From: an uncultured Chitinophaga sp.
Lineage (GTDB): Bacteria; Bacteroidota; Bacteroidia; Cytophagales; Cyclobacteriaceae
Assembly (NCBI GenBank): GCA_902168205.1
Contig: CABHOK010000003.1
Coordinates: forward strand, 1,984,001-2,048,000
Reading direction: 5' to 3'
DNA length: 64,000 nt
The notes below the pieces were generated by a model, which searched no databases, was not told where the DNA came from, and saw only the letters and a program-made list of their open reading frames with translations. The translations under genes were made by a program, and so were the position numbers. Of this stretch, positions 34,387 through 43,327 are shown one piece after another. Within the stretch, counting starts at the first letter, position 1; every line of letters begins with the position of its first letter.

Positions 34387-36834
34387 ATGAGCATTCAGTA
34401 TTCAGTTTTGAGAAGGTTTTTGACCATCGCTTTCGTTGGAATTTCGCTTTTGACTTTCGCGCAGCAACAACATGGAACGGTTAGTGGAACGATTACTACT
34501 TCGGATGGAAAGCCGGCCGAGTTTGTAAACGTAGTTCTGAAAGGAACAAACAAAGCTACCAACACCGATTCGGGTGGTAAGTTTGAATTTAAGAGAGTTA
34601 CTCCCGGCAGCTATCAGTTGCTGGTGAGCTTTATAGGTTTCGATCCGAAAGAACAAACTGTAGAAGTAAGTGCCGGTCAAAATACTCCGGTGCAATTCTC
34701 ATTGAGTGAGACATCGGAGCAGCTTCAGGAAATTGAAGTACGCGGTGAACGACTGAATAAATTTTCCAGAACCGAAAGTGCATACGTATCGAAGATGCCT
34801 TTGAAAAATCTGGAGAATCCGCAGGTATATACAACCATCACACGTGAGTTGATGGCAGACCAAATGGTGTTCTCGGTAGACGATGCTATCAAGAATGCTC
34901 CTGGCATGACAAAAGTGTGGGATGCTACCGGAAGAAGTGGTGATGGCGGAAGTTACTATAACATCCGCGGCTTCCTTGTTCAGAGTCAATTAAGAAATGG
35001 TATAGCAGGAAATGTGTCGAGTAAAATTGATGCGGTAAACCTGGAGAGAATTGAAGTGATCAAAGGTCCTTCGGCTACGTTATTTGGTAATGCATTGACA
35101 TCCTATGGAGGATTGATCAACCGCGTAACCAAGAAACCATACGCAGGCAAAGGTGGTGAAGTAACGTATGCTACCGGCAGCTTCGGCTTCAATCGTATCA
35201 GCGCTGATTTCAATACACCGCTTGATGAAGAAGAAAATGTACTGTTCCGTTTAAACACTGCGTATAGTTACGAAGGCAGCTTTCAGGATAACGGATTTAC
35301 CAAGAGCTTCGCGTTCGCTCCGAGCTTATCGTATCGTGTAGATGACAGACTATCCTTTAACCTGGATGCAGAATTCTATACCGGTCAGAATACAGGCTTG
35401 TCGGTATACTTCTTCCCGTGGGGACAAACTATCGCTTCGATGGGCGTTGATCGTGCCGATGAGTTAAGCGTTGACTACAAGCGTTCTTACGCAAATGAAG
35501 ATCTATACCAGACGTCACGGAATATAAACTTCTTTGGACAGATGGACTATAAGATATCCGAGTCATGGCGATCACAAACCAACCTGACGGTAACCAATAG
35601 TTACTCCGATGGTCCTTCGCCTTATTTCTACCTGTTGGCCAATTCAACAGTAACGGGTGATCCGAATGATATCGGTACAGACTATATATCGCGTAACGAT
35701 CAGTTCACCGACAACAGCACCGATAAGGTATTTGAAATGCAGCAAAACTTCATTGGTGAGTTTACCATTGGCGATATGAAAAACCGCCTGGTGGCTGGTC
35801 TTGATTTCTTTTATAAAAACTCTGATCAATATTTCTCAGGCGGTACATACGATACCGTGAATGTGACGCAGCCTATATTGAACTACCGAAACTTCAACAG
35901 AACTTCGATGGATGCTATCTATATTAATGGTGGCTTCAGCTTTGTATATCCGGCAATTTACAAGACCTATACATACAGTGCCTTTGTATCGGATGTACTT
36001 AATATCACTGATCGCCTTATGGTATTGGCGGCTTTGCGTGTTGATCGTTTCGATAACAAAGGAAACCTGAATGAGACAACAGGCGATATCATTGACGGAA
36101 CTGCTTATGACCAAACAGCATTAGCGCCTAAGTTTGGTGTTGTCTTTCAACCGGTAAAAGATAAAGTATCATTGTTTGCCAACTATCAGAACGGGTTTAC
36201 CAATAAAACAGGAACTGATTTCAATGGCAAGGCATTTACACCCGAGCGTGCCAATCAAATTGAGGGTGGTGTGAAAGTAGATTTGTTGGGAGGAAAATTA
36301 ACGGGTACGGTGAGCTATTACGACATCGAGGTTGTAAACCTGGTGCGTTCAGATCCACAGCATCCTAACTTCTCAATACAAGACGGAACGCAAGTAAGCA
36401 ATGGCGTTGAGACAGAACTGGTAGCCAGTCCGTTGCAAGGTCTTAACCTGATAGCCGGTTTCGCTTATAATCATTCTGAGTTTACCAAGTCAGATGAAGA
36501 TGTAGCAGGTCGCAGACCCGCCACAGCAGGAGCTCCGTATGTTGCAAACTTCTGGGCAAGCTATACTTTACAGAAAGGAGCCGTAAAAGGATTAGGCTTT
36601 GGCTTCGGAGGTAATTACGCCAGCGATAACAAAGTGGTTAATAGCGCCAGCATCGGAGTGTTTACATTGCCTTCGTATACTGTATTGAATGCATCTGTAT
36701 TCTACGATCATACGAAGTTTCGCGTAGGTTTGAAAGTTGATAACCTGACAGACGAGCATTACTGGATTGGATACTCGACCGTGAATCCGCAGAAACTGAG
36801 AAGTGTTACAGGAAGCATAACCTATAGATTTTAA
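34387..36834 (+). CDS. TonB-dependent siderophore receptor with CarboxypepD-like head
   Basis: 815 residues, ATG 34387, signal peptide ending near TFAQ. Residues 25-110 form a carboxypeptidase-regulatory-like domain (GTVSGTITTSDGKPAEFVNVVLKGTNK, GSYQLLVSFIGF). A siderophore-type plug follows (SVDDAIKNAPGMTKVWD, DGGSYYNIRGF, INAVNLERIEVIKGPSATLFG-like), then a barrel ending LRSVTGSITYRF. The plug phrases match FhuE/FpvA-type ferric-siderophore receptors. It imports ferric siderophores through the outer membrane using TonB energy. It is followed by a PepSY membrane protein 3 bases on, and is controlled by an iron box, so it is probably induced by iron lack. Confidence 0.88.
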   Translation: MSIQYSVLRRFLTIAFVGISLLTFAQQQHGTVSGTITTSDGKPAEFVNVVLKGTNKATNTDSGGKFEFKRVTPGSYQLLVSFIGFDPKEQTVEVSAGQNTPVQFSLSETSEQLQEIEVRGERLNKFSRTESAYVSKMPLKNLENPQVYTTITRELMADQMVFSVDDAIKNAPGMTKVWDATGRSGDGGSYYNIRGFLVQSQLRNGIAGNVSSKIDAVNLERIEVIKGPSATLFGNALTSYGGLINRVTKKPYAGKGGEVTYATGSFGFNRISADFNTPLDEEENVLFRLNTAYSYEGSFQDNGFTKSFAFAPSLSYRVDDRLSFNLDAEFYTGQNTGLSVYFFPWGQTIASMGVDRADELSVDYKRSYANEDLYQTSRNINFFGQMDYKISESWRSQTNLTVTNSYSDGPSPYFYLLANSTVTGDPNDIGTDYISRNDQFTDNSTDKVFEMQQNFIGEFTIGDMKNRLVAGLDFFYKNSDQYFSGGTYDTVNVTQPILNYRNFNRTSMDAIYINGGFSFVYPAIYKTYTYSAFVSDVLNITDRLMVLAALRVDRFDNKGNLNETTGDIIDGTAYDQTALAPKFGVVFQPVKDKVSLFANYQNGFTNKTGTDFNGKAFTPERANQIEGGVKVDLLGGKLTGTVSYYDIEVVNLVRSDPQHPNFSIQDGTQVSNGVETELVASPLQGLNLIAGFAYNHSEFTKSDEDVAGRRPATAGAPYVANFWASYTLQKGAVKGLGFGFGGNYASDNKVVNSASIGVFTLPSYTVLNASVFYDHTKFRVGLKVDNLTDEHYWIGYSTVNPQKLRSVTGSITYRF

Positions 36835-36837
36835 TTC

Positions 36838-38055
36838 ATGACTTTAAAGAAAGTTATAGGAAAAATTCACCTCTGGCTCGGGCTTTCATCCGGACTGATC
36901 GTTTTTATCATTGCTATTACCGGGTGCATCTATGCTTTTCAGGCCGAGATACAGGATGCCACGCAACCATATCGTTTTGTGGAAGCACAGAACAAGCCGG
37001 TGTTGCCTCCGTCTCAACTGAAAGCTATTGCCGAGAAAGAACTGCCGGGTAAAAAGATACACGCTGTACTTTATGCCAAGCCGGGCAAAGCTGCGCAGGT
37101 GATCTTCTATAACTTCGAACCAGAGTATTATTACCTGGTATATATGAATCCCTATACCGGTGAGGTGCTGCAGGTACGCGATGAGAATGCCGGGTTCTTC
37201 CGATTCATCTTGTTAGGACACTTCTATCTGTGGCTTCCGTATGAAATTGGTCAGCCGGTAGTAGCGTCAGCAACGCTTGTGTTCCTGGTGATGTTGATTT
37301 CCGGAATTATACTTTGGTGGCCTAAGAATAAAGCAGCGGCTAAACAGCGCTTCAGTATCAAATGGAGTGCCCGCTGGAGAAGAAAGAACTACGACCTTCA
37401 TAATGTACTCGGCTTCTATGCCACCTGGATTGCAATCATCCTGGTGGTAACGGGTTTGGTATGGGGCTTCCAGTGGTTTGCCACGGGACTATATACCATA
37501 GCCGGTGGAGAAAAATCGCTGATGTATGTTGACCCGGCTTCGGATACAACGCACAGGGTACTGGCCAGCGCTCCGGTTATTGACCAGGTATGGGACAAGA
37601 TAAAAATCGAACATCCTGTCGCTGAAGTTGTAGAGGTACACATACCGGAAACATCAGCATCTTCCATCGCGGTGACGATCAACTCGGATGAGAATACGTA
37701 TTGGAAAACGGACTATCGCTACTTCGATCAATACTCATTAAAAGAACTTTCGGTTGATCATGTTTATGGTCGCTTCGGGAAATCTTCGGTTGCCGATAAA
37801 CTTATCCGCATGAATTATGATATACATGTGGGAGCGATCTTTGGTATTGCCGGAAAGATATTGATGTTCTGCATCAGTCTCATTTGTGCGAGTCTGCCCG
37901 TTACCGGGTGCTACATCTGGTGGGGCAGAAGAAAGAAAAAGGCCGATGAACTTGAAGATGATGTTGTGCCCGTTGCAACACCTGTAAAGACAACGCAGAC
38001 ATTTTCACGCCCGGTTATCAGACCCGTGAATCGCGGTGCTGATATAGAAGTATAA
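36838..38055 (+). CDS. PepSY-associated membrane protein, likely ferric-siderophore reductase
   Basis: 405 residues starting at ATG 36838, three bases after the receptor stop. Four membrane spans are visible (about 14-34, 135-160, 195-220 and 335-360). PepSY-type soluble segments lie between (EKELPGKKIHAVLYAKPGKA, YYYLVYMNPYTGEVLQVRDENAGFFRFILLGHFYLWL). Conserved histidines in LGHFYLW, DLHNVLGFYA and NYDIHVGAIFG could bind haem. Proteins of this family next to siderophore receptors are known to reduce imported ferric siderophores at the inner membrane, so that role fits. Confidence 0.8.
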   Translation: MTLKKVIGKIHLWLGLSSGLIVFIIAITGCIYAFQAEIQDATQPYRFVEAQNKPVLPPSQLKAIAEKELPGKKIHAVLYAKPGKAAQVIFYNFEPEYYYLVYMNPYTGEVLQVRDENAGFFRFILLGHFYLWLPYEIGQPVVASATLVFLVMLISGIILWWPKNKAAAKQRFSIKWSARWRRKNYDLHNVLGFYATWIAIILVVTGLVWGFQWFATGLYTIAGGEKSLMYVDPASDTTHRVLASAPVIDQVWDKIKIEHPVAEVVEVHIPETSASSIAVTINSDENTYWKTDYRYFDQYSLKELSVDHVYGRFGKSSVADKLIRMNYDIHVGAIFGIAGKILMFCISLICASLPVTGCYIWWGRRKKKADELEDDVVPVATPVKTTQTFSRPVIRPVNRGADIEV

Positions 38056-38080
38056 AATTGTTAAACGGATAAATGAGATA

Positions 38081-38107
38081 AGGGGAGCTTCACGGCTCCT
38101 TTTATTT
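38081..38107 (+). terminator. terminator of the siderophore receptor operon
   Basis: AGGGGAGC pairs with GCTCCTTT (eight pairs, two G-T) around a 6-base loop, followed by TTTATTTT. It sits 25 bases after the PepSY gene stop. Confidence 0.7.
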
Positions 38108-38503
38108 TAATACCGTTGTTCGCGTTGACGTAAGAAACATCCTTTGAGGATGTAAGAAGTTTGTACGGAGTTTCCCAAACTGCAATTTTTTTAGTTGGTT
38201 TTGTCTCCTTTTGGGCAAGATGATAACGCTTCTGTTGGTGCAGATTTTTTGCAGAGGCCTGATCCGAAGAAGTTGATAAGAAAAAATCCTGTCAGCAGGG
38301 TCTGCTATGCAACAATGGTATCAAATGAAATGCCGCGTGGTATACACATTTGGACAAGGATTGTGCATAGCATTTCTGATGCGTAAGATATTGTCTGATT
38401 TTTAACATTTGTAAAACTGGCTGACTTCTTGCAAGAACTGGCTGATGTACCAGAAAACGTTAAAATTCAAACATTTTATCCTATGGACGAGCATATTTTT
38501 GCA

Positions 38504-38511
38504 TGCTTATC
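38504..38511 (+). promoter_or_regulatory. -7 element TATTTTTG before the YfiR-like gene
   Basis: A perfect TAnnTTTG, 26 bases before ATG 38537. It lies inside the extra codons of the longer frame starting at 38429, which supports 38537 as the real start. Confidence 0.45.
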
Positions 38512-38536
38512 AAAGAAACAGTATAATTACCGAAGC

Positions 38537-39040
38537 ATGAAGAGATCTTTAGTCATTTTGCTTTTCCTACTGATTCAGATAGCTGGCTATTCCCAGACGC
38601 ATAAGTTCCAATCAGTCTTTATCTACAGCTTTACACGTTATATACAATGGCCCGATGCCTACAATCAGGGGGACTTTGAGATTCTTGTGCTGGGAGATAC
38701 GCCTATTCTTGATGAGTTGAAGAACATGGCGCAAACCAAAAAGGTTAACGGAGATCGTACGATCAAAGTCACCAAAATCAATAACGTTAACGACATCAAG
38801 AAATGTAATATTCTATACGTCCCGTCAAATAAATCTTCACAAATCGACAATATACTGACCAAGGTAAACGCCTTGTCCATTCTTATTGTAACCGAAGAAC
38901 CCGGCTTGGGTGTGAAGGGAAGCAACATCAATTTTATCGTGAAAGATGGTAAATTGGCGTTCGAATTAAATCAGGCAGCGATTACAAAGAAAAACTTAAG
39001 AATAAGCAATGAGTTGTCACGTCTGGCAATCATGATCTAA
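38537..39040 (+). CDS. YfiR-like (DUF4154) periplasmic protein
   Basis: 167 residues from ATG 38537; the longer frame from 38429 would place a promoter element inside the gene. The signal peptide ends at AGYSQ. The mature part has the YfiR pattern: an N-terminal YSFTRYIQWPD, then FEILVLGDTPILDELKNMA, KKCNILYVPSNKS, SILIVTEEPGLGVKGSNINFIV and LAFELNQAAITKKNLRISNELSRLA. YfiR proteins sit in the periplasm and restrain a membrane sensor; in Pseudomonas this is a diguanylate cyclase. Here the next gene, 9 bases on, is a HAMP-GAF-PAS sensor, so the pair may work alike. Confidence 0.8.
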   Translation: MKRSLVILLFLLIQIAGYSQTHKFQSVFIYSFTRYIQWPDAYNQGDFEILVLGDTPILDELKNMAQTKKVNGDRTIKVTKINNVNDIKKCNILYVPSNKSSQIDNILTKVNALSILIVTEEPGLGVKGSNINFIVKDGKLAFELNQAAITKKNLRISNELSRLAIMI

Positions 39041-39049
39041 TACCTACCT

Positions 39050-40996
39050 ATGGAAGAAAAAGAAAAAAGCAGATTTCGCTTTCGGTTGACCATCGGGAAT
39101 AAAATACTCGGTGGTTTTCTCATTCTGATAGTATTGTTCATTGTTAACGGTACTATTATTTTTTGGAAAGGAAACGAGATTAACAATGTAGTTAACAGCT
39201 CGAGTGAAGTCTATCGTCCTTCGCAGGATGCTATCAAAGAATTCATTCTGCTGGTAACGCGATCCAAAATGTTGGTTACCAACTGGGTTTACCTGCAAAC
39301 CAACCAGGAAGACAAGAACGCGTTGCGCCAGCTGCAAGACTATGATTATCCTGCGTTGCGTGATCGCATCACGAAACTGATGCCGACCTGGGAAAGCGAC
39401 AGCCAGCGTGCCTGGATGGATACGGTGTTCATGAAGTTTGATACACTGGTTAACGAAGTGCAGAAGAAGTCGGTAATGGCCAACCTCCAGTCGTTCGAGA
39501 ACTACGAAGATCCATTGACCAAGCTGCTCGCAGAAGATGCTGTGGAGAGCCAGGTTATACCACGTACAACCGATCTTATCAACCGACTCAATCGTATCGC
39601 TGCAAAGCAGGTTGATGTTACAAAGAGATCAGATCAGGAGATCAAGGATTCCATATCAAGTCTGCAAACCTATACATTGGTATTAGGATCAACCATTATC
39701 CTGATCGGATTATTGAGCGCCTTGTTCCTGCGCAGAAGCATTACACGTCCGGTTAACTTCCTCAAGAATGTCGTTATCAAACTTGGTAAAGGTGAACTGG
39801 TGGAAGAGAAGCGAACCTCCTTCAGCAATGATGAGATCGGAGAGATGGCCGTTGCTATGGATAGCCTCGTTACAGGTCTGAAGTCAACCAGCTTGTTCGC
39901 AGAGAATATTGGTAGCGGTAATTATCAAACCGACTTCAAGCCACTCAGTGAACACGATGTGTTGGGTAATGCGCTGATAAACATGCGTAACAACCTGCAA
40001 AAGGTTTCGGAAGATGATAAGAAACGTAACTGGGCTACAGAAGGTCTTGCTAAATTCGCGGAGATACTCCGTACGAACAACACCGATCTGGGTAAACTTG
40101 CGGATGAGATCATCGGTAACCTGGTGAAGTACCTGAAAGCAAACCAGGGTGCGCTATATATAATTGATGATGTTGCTGCTGACGAAGAAGCAACCATGTC
40201 GATGAAGGCGTGCTATGCATGGGATAAAAAGAAATTCCTCAATCATAAGATATACAGAGGCGAAGGTCTTGCCGGCCAGGCATGGCAGGAAGGCGACACC
40301 GTATACCTGACGGAAGTGCCACAGAACTACGTGCGCATCGTTTCGGGGCTGGGTGATGCCAACCCTACCAGCGTATTGATAGTGCCGCTAAAAGTAAACG
40401 AGCAGATCTTTGGTGTGGTTGAAATTGCCTCTTTCACCGAGTTCCGTGATTTCGAAATCGAGTTTGTACAGAAGATTGCCGAGAGCATTGCGTCTACAAT
40501 TTCTTCTGTGAAGATCAACGCCCGTACACAGCGTCTGTTGGAGGAATCACAAGAGATGACCGAGCAGATGCGTGCACAGGAAGAAGAAATGCGTCAGAAC
40601 ATGGAAGAGCTTCAGGCTACACAGGAAGAAATGCAGCGTAGCCAGGCTGAAACTGAAAGCACATTGAATGCAATACACAGTTCAATGGCTGTTTCCGAGT
40701 ACAGCAACGATGGATCGATTGTGAAGGTAAACAGTAACTTCCTCGAGATATTCGGTTATACACAGGATGAAGTGGTAGGAGAGCACCACAGGATTCTGGC
40801 GACCAAAGAAGAAAAGAACAGCGAAGAATACCGCCAGTTCTGGAAAGATCTGTCAGCAGGATATCCGAAGAAAGGAACCTACAAGCGCATCAACCGGAAA
40901 GGCGAAGTTATTACGATACGTTCGAGCTTCTCACCGATCAAGAGCCGTTCAGGCGAAGTGGTTAAAGTGATGGAGATCGCTTACGAGATTCGATAA
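39050..40996 (+). CDS. membrane sensor with HAMP, GAF and PAS domains, no output domain
   Basis: 648 residues. First span about residues 17-35 (KILGGFLILIVLFIVNGTIIF), helical periplasmic domain 36-205, second span about 208-228 (LVLGSTIILIGLLSALFL), then HAMP (RPVNFLKNVVIKLGKGEL, EIGEMAVAMDSLV). A GAF domain lies at about 330-490 (GALYIIDDVA, YRGEGLAGQAWQEGD, VLIVPLKVNEQIFGVVEIAS). A long glutamate-glutamine coiled coil follows at about 490-535, then a PAS domain 535-648 (VSEYSNDGSIVKVNSNFLEIFGY). The protein ends right after the PAS core, with no kinase, GGDEF or other effector. It may act through a partner protein. Its start is 9 bases after the YfiR-like gene, so the two are co-transcribed. 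Confidence 0.85.
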   Translation: MEEKEKSRFRFRLTIGNKILGGFLILIVLFIVNGTIIFWKGNEINNVVNSSSEVYRPSQDAIKEFILLVTRSKMLVTNWVYLQTNQEDKNALRQLQDYDYPALRDRITKLMPTWESDSQRAWMDTVFMKFDTLVNEVQKKSVMANLQSFENYEDPLTKLLAEDAVESQVIPRTTDLINRLNRIAAKQVDVTKRSDQEIKDSISSLQTYTLVLGSTIILIGLLSALFLRRSITRPVNFLKNVVIKLGKGELVEEKRTSFSNDEIGEMAVAMDSLVTGLKSTSLFAENIGSGNYQTDFKPLSEHDVLGNALINMRNNLQKVSEDDKKRNWATEGLAKFAEILRTNNTDLGKLADEIIGNLVKYLKANQGALYIIDDVAADEEATMSMKACYAWDKKKFLNHKIYRGEGLAGQAWQEGDTVYLTEVPQNYVRIVSGLGDANPTSVLIVPLKVNEQIFGVVEIASFTEFRDFEIEFVQKIAESIASTISSVKINARTQRLLEESQEMTEQMRAQEEEMRQNMEELQATQEEMQRSQAETESTLNAIHSSMAVSEYSNDGSIVKVNSNFLEIFGYTQDEVVGEHHRILATKEEKNSEEYRQFWKDLSAGYPKKGTYKRINRKGEVITIRSSFSPIKSRSGEVVKVMEIAYEIR

Positions 40997-41020
40997 GCCT
41001 AATCAAATGCAATAACAAAC

Positions 41021-41049
41021 AAAAAAGGGAGCCGTAGGTTCCCTTTTTT
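41021..41049 (+). terminator. terminator of the YfiR-sensor operon
   Basis: AAAAAAGGGAGCC pairs with GGTTCCCTTTTTT around GTA (13 pairs, one G-T), with the T run as part of the stem. Classic intrinsic terminator, 24 bases after the sensor stop. Confidence 0.85.
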
Positions 41050-41228
41050 AGTTATTAATATTTGGTGCCAGCGATAAAGTATAGATGTGCTATATAAGCA
41101 GGACTGAAGAATATAACTTAATAGAACGAAGTGATGCGCCTAATTGTATTTGGTTGTCTGAATATTTTATAAAATAATATACAGATACTATACGATGCAT
41201 GAAGCTATATATAGGTATATATAAAAGC

Positions 41229-41257
41229 AAAAAAGCCCAGCGTCTCTGGGCTTTTTT
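41229..41257 (-). terminator. bidirectional terminator downstream of msrA
   Basis: AAAAAAGCCCAG and CTGGGCTTTTTT form a 12-bp perfect stem around CGTCT. With A and T runs on both sides it can end transcripts from either strand; msrA ends 96 bases away on the minus strand. Confidence 0.8.
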
Positions 41258-41352
41258 GTTTTACCTAAACCTAAACCTATGAGAAGAATTACTCTACTCA
41301 CTGTATACTAACGGGGCTATAGCGTTCAGGTTTCAATGCGTGAAAATATTTT

Positions 41353-42006
41353 CTAAGATTTTTTCAACTTGTGTTTAAACACTTTGCGAAACTTCTCAAG
41401 CTTCGGTTGAATCACATAAGAACAGTATGGAGCATTGCCATTCAGGTTATAGTAATTCTGATGATAATCTTCCGCTTTATAGAACTCAGTATAGGGACTT
41501 ATCTCGGTAACAATCGGATTATCAAATGCACCTGATTTGTCAAGTTCCGCTTTATACTTTTCAGCCAGTTTTTTCTGCTCTTCATTGTGATAGAAAACTA
41601 CTGAACGGTATTGTGTACCTTCATCAGCACCTTGCCTGTTCAGTGTAGTGGGATCGTGCGTTTTCCAGAATATCTCTAATAGTTCTTCAAATGATACTTT
41701 AGCAGTATCGTAATGTACCTGGATAACTTCAGCGTGCCCGGTGAGACCGCTACACACTTCTTTATAGGTAGGATTTTTTACTTTACCACCGGAATATCCC
41801 GATTCAACTTTTTCTACTCCTTCAACGTTTTGAAATACAGCTTCGGTGCACCAAAAGCATCCGGAGCCGAAGGTAGCAATTGCCAAACCTTCTCGCGCAG
41901 ATTCATTTGCCATAGTTGTTGTTGATGTTGCTTGTTTACTTTTTTGTCCGCATGAACTGCCGGCAATCAGAAGTATAAATGCCAGCATACTTAAACCAAA
42001 CTTCAT
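41353..42006 (-). CDS. msrA: peptide methionine sulfoxide reductase A, lipoprotein form
   Basis: 217 residues. Lipoprotein signal with lipobox AGSSC (C19). The MsrA domain starts near residue 42 with catalytic C50 in GCFWCTEA, then VESGYSGG, PTYKEVCSGLTGHAEVIQVHYD, HDPTTLNRQGADEGTQYRSVVF, and the C-terminal AEDYHQNYYNLN. It repairs oxidised methionine S-sulfoxides in proteins using thioredoxin-type reductants. The lipid anchor puts it outside the inner membrane, so it guards exported proteins. No msrB lies next to it in this window. Confidence 0.93.
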   Translation of the reverse strand: MKFGLSMLAFILLIAGSSCGQKSKQATSTTTMANESAREGLAIATFGSGCFWCTEAVFQNVEGVEKVESGYSGGKVKNPTYKEVCSGLTGHAEVIQVHYDTAKVSFEELLEIFWKTHDPTTLNRQGADEGTQYRSVVFYHNEEQKKLAEKYKAELDKSGAFDNPIVTEISPYTEFYKAEDYHQNYYNLNGNAPYCSYVIQPKLEKFRKVFKHKLKKS

Positions 42007-42072
42007 GTGTAATGGGTTTATATCTGTACTAACCTAATTGCAGGTAAAATGGTTTAAGGCAGGTATACGATT

Positions 42073-42114
42073 TGTCAGCCAGCTAACATATCGAATATAT
42101 TTAGCTGGCTGACA
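42073..42114 (-). terminator. strong hairpin downstream of the 384-aa lipoprotein gene
   Basis: TGTCAGCCAGCTAA and TTAGCTGGCTGACA form a perfect 14-bp stem around a 14-base AT-rich loop. No T run follows, so it may stabilise the message end instead of acting as a classic terminator. Confidence 0.5.
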
Positions 42115-42138
42115 GTATATATTAACAGAATTAAGCTG

Positions 42139-43293
42139 TTAATAATTCTGGTAGAAAGATCGGATGGAAGGTATAAGTTGATTGTAGATAGGCTTGGTAA
42201 ACTCCAGGAACAGATCCTGTGCAACAGGAGGCTGCTGTTCGCGAAGTTTGCAGAGGGCGAGTTGCTGATCGGTTAACGCACGGTCATCTCCATTAAAGCG
42301 TGCCCACTGACTGACCCATACATACTCGCCATTGAACTTACGATGCGTGAGCACACCGTTAGTCTTACCATCCACGATAACCATGCTGAGTAAACCAGCC
42401 GATATAATTTCCTTGCGATAGGTGGTGAACTTGGCTTTTACAGTGTTGTATACCGGAACAACTTTACCATCTACTTTGGCTTCACCAACCTTTACACTGT
42501 CTTTGGTAAGGGTTTCTTCTTTTTCTTTTAACACCGAATTACCAACCGAAAAATCATCGAACTGAATACGCATGATATGGTCTGCATACGGTAAGTTAAC
42601 CGACTTTGCTTCATCCGGAGTAAAGAACTTGATAAAGCTTTGCTCCGGATAATTGGTGTGGAGGAACTCTTCCACTTTATCCTGGAAGAAACCACCGCTC
42701 AGGTTATAGCGTGCCGGCACTGGTATCTGTTCAACCACTACTTTGAGTGTAGCTACATCTTTAGCCTTGTCCAGGTATTCAATCACATCTTTGTAGCCGG
42801 GTACATAACTCTGTGCATCTGCGAAATTATAGTAAGCACGTTTGGCATCGTTCCGGTTTCCTTTCATCAAAGCATCTATACCGGCATTATAGCTTTCTTC
42901 AGCAGCTTTCTCTTTCAGCGGACCAATCTCGGAGTAATAGTTGGCAGGTGTCTTAATAACCTTCATACAACCAGGGCATTGGCGGATGGCTTCATACATC
43001 TGGTTAATGGAATTGTACGATTGAATAGCGCTCTTCCAGCGGAACTGTGCGTTGGATGCGATATCGTTCTTGGCCTGCGTCTCAAAGAACTCTACAGCCA
43101 GTGGATACGCGTTCTTCAGCGTTTCCTGTGACTTGGAATGATCCGGATTCTGGCGCAGCCTGGTTACGGATTTCATTACGGCCTCATAGTAGTCGCCCCG
43201 CTCGTAAGCTTTTTTGCCTGAGCTGCAACCTGCAAAATGAAGAACTGCTGTAACAATGAGGGTCAGGGAGATAAGTAGACGTACAAACTTCAT
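42139..43293 (-). CDS. conserved lipoprotein, unknown function
   Basis: 384 residues, lipobox HFAGC (C23). The N-terminal third is helical with TPR-like spacing (GDYYEAVMKSVTRLRQNPDHSKSQETLKNAYPLAVEFFE). It is followed by a helical-beta region and a C-terminal beta-rich domain (YADHIMRIQFDDFSVGN, VVPVYNTVKAKFTTYRKEI, GEYVWVSQWARFNGD). The lipobox and helical repeats suggest a periplasm-facing scaffold at the outer or inner membrane. I recall many unnamed Bacteroidota lipoproteins of this layout but no function. A -7 element TAAATTTG lies at 43320-43327 on its strand. Confidence 0.65.
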   Translation of the reverse strand: MKFVRLLISLTLIVTAVLHFAGCSSGKKAYERGDYYEAVMKSVTRLRQNPDHSKSQETLKNAYPLAVEFFETQAKNDIASNAQFRWKSAIQSYNSINQMYEAIRQCPGCMKVIKTPANYYSEIGPLKEKAAEESYNAGIDALMKGNRNDAKRAYYNFADAQSYVPGYKDVIEYLDKAKDVATLKVVVEQIPVPARYNLSGGFFQDKVEEFLHTNYPEQSFIKFFTPDEAKSVNLPYADHIMRIQFDDFSVGNSVLKEKEETLTKDSVKVGEAKVDGKVVPVYNTVKAKFTTYRKEIISAGLLSMVIVDGKTNGVLTHRKFNGEYVWVSQWARFNGDDRALTDQQLALCKLREQQPPVAQDLFLEFTKPIYNQLIPSIRSFYQNY

Positions 43294-43319
43294 AGTTAAC
43301 CGGGTAGAGATTATGCGTG

Positions 43320-43327
43320 CAAATTTA
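43320..43327 (-). promoter_or_regulatory. -7 element TAAATTTG for the 384-aa lipoprotein
   Basis: Read on the minus strand: TAAATTTG, a perfect TAnnTTTG, 27 bases before the ATG at 43293 and touching the stop region of the upstream esterase gene. No clear -33 box. Confidence 0.4.

Larger units (their letters stand above)
38056..38536 (+). other. intergenic region with terminator and hairpins
   Basis: It contains the terminator at 38081-38107, a 7-bp hairpin at 38137-38153 (ACATCCT/AGGATGT with a three-base loop), and the -7 element at 38504. The 63-codon frame at 38195-38386 has no coding character. Nothing else is seen. Confidence 0.5.
40997..41352. other. intergenic region between convergent genes
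   Basis: Two terminator hairpins (41021-41049 and 41229-41257) and AT-rich filler with TATATA runs (41206-41224). No gene is seen. Confidence 0.6.

Noticed and set aside
38195-38386. 63-codon frame after the PepSY gene
   Set aside because: No family pattern, lies between a terminator and a promoter element, composition unlike neighbours.
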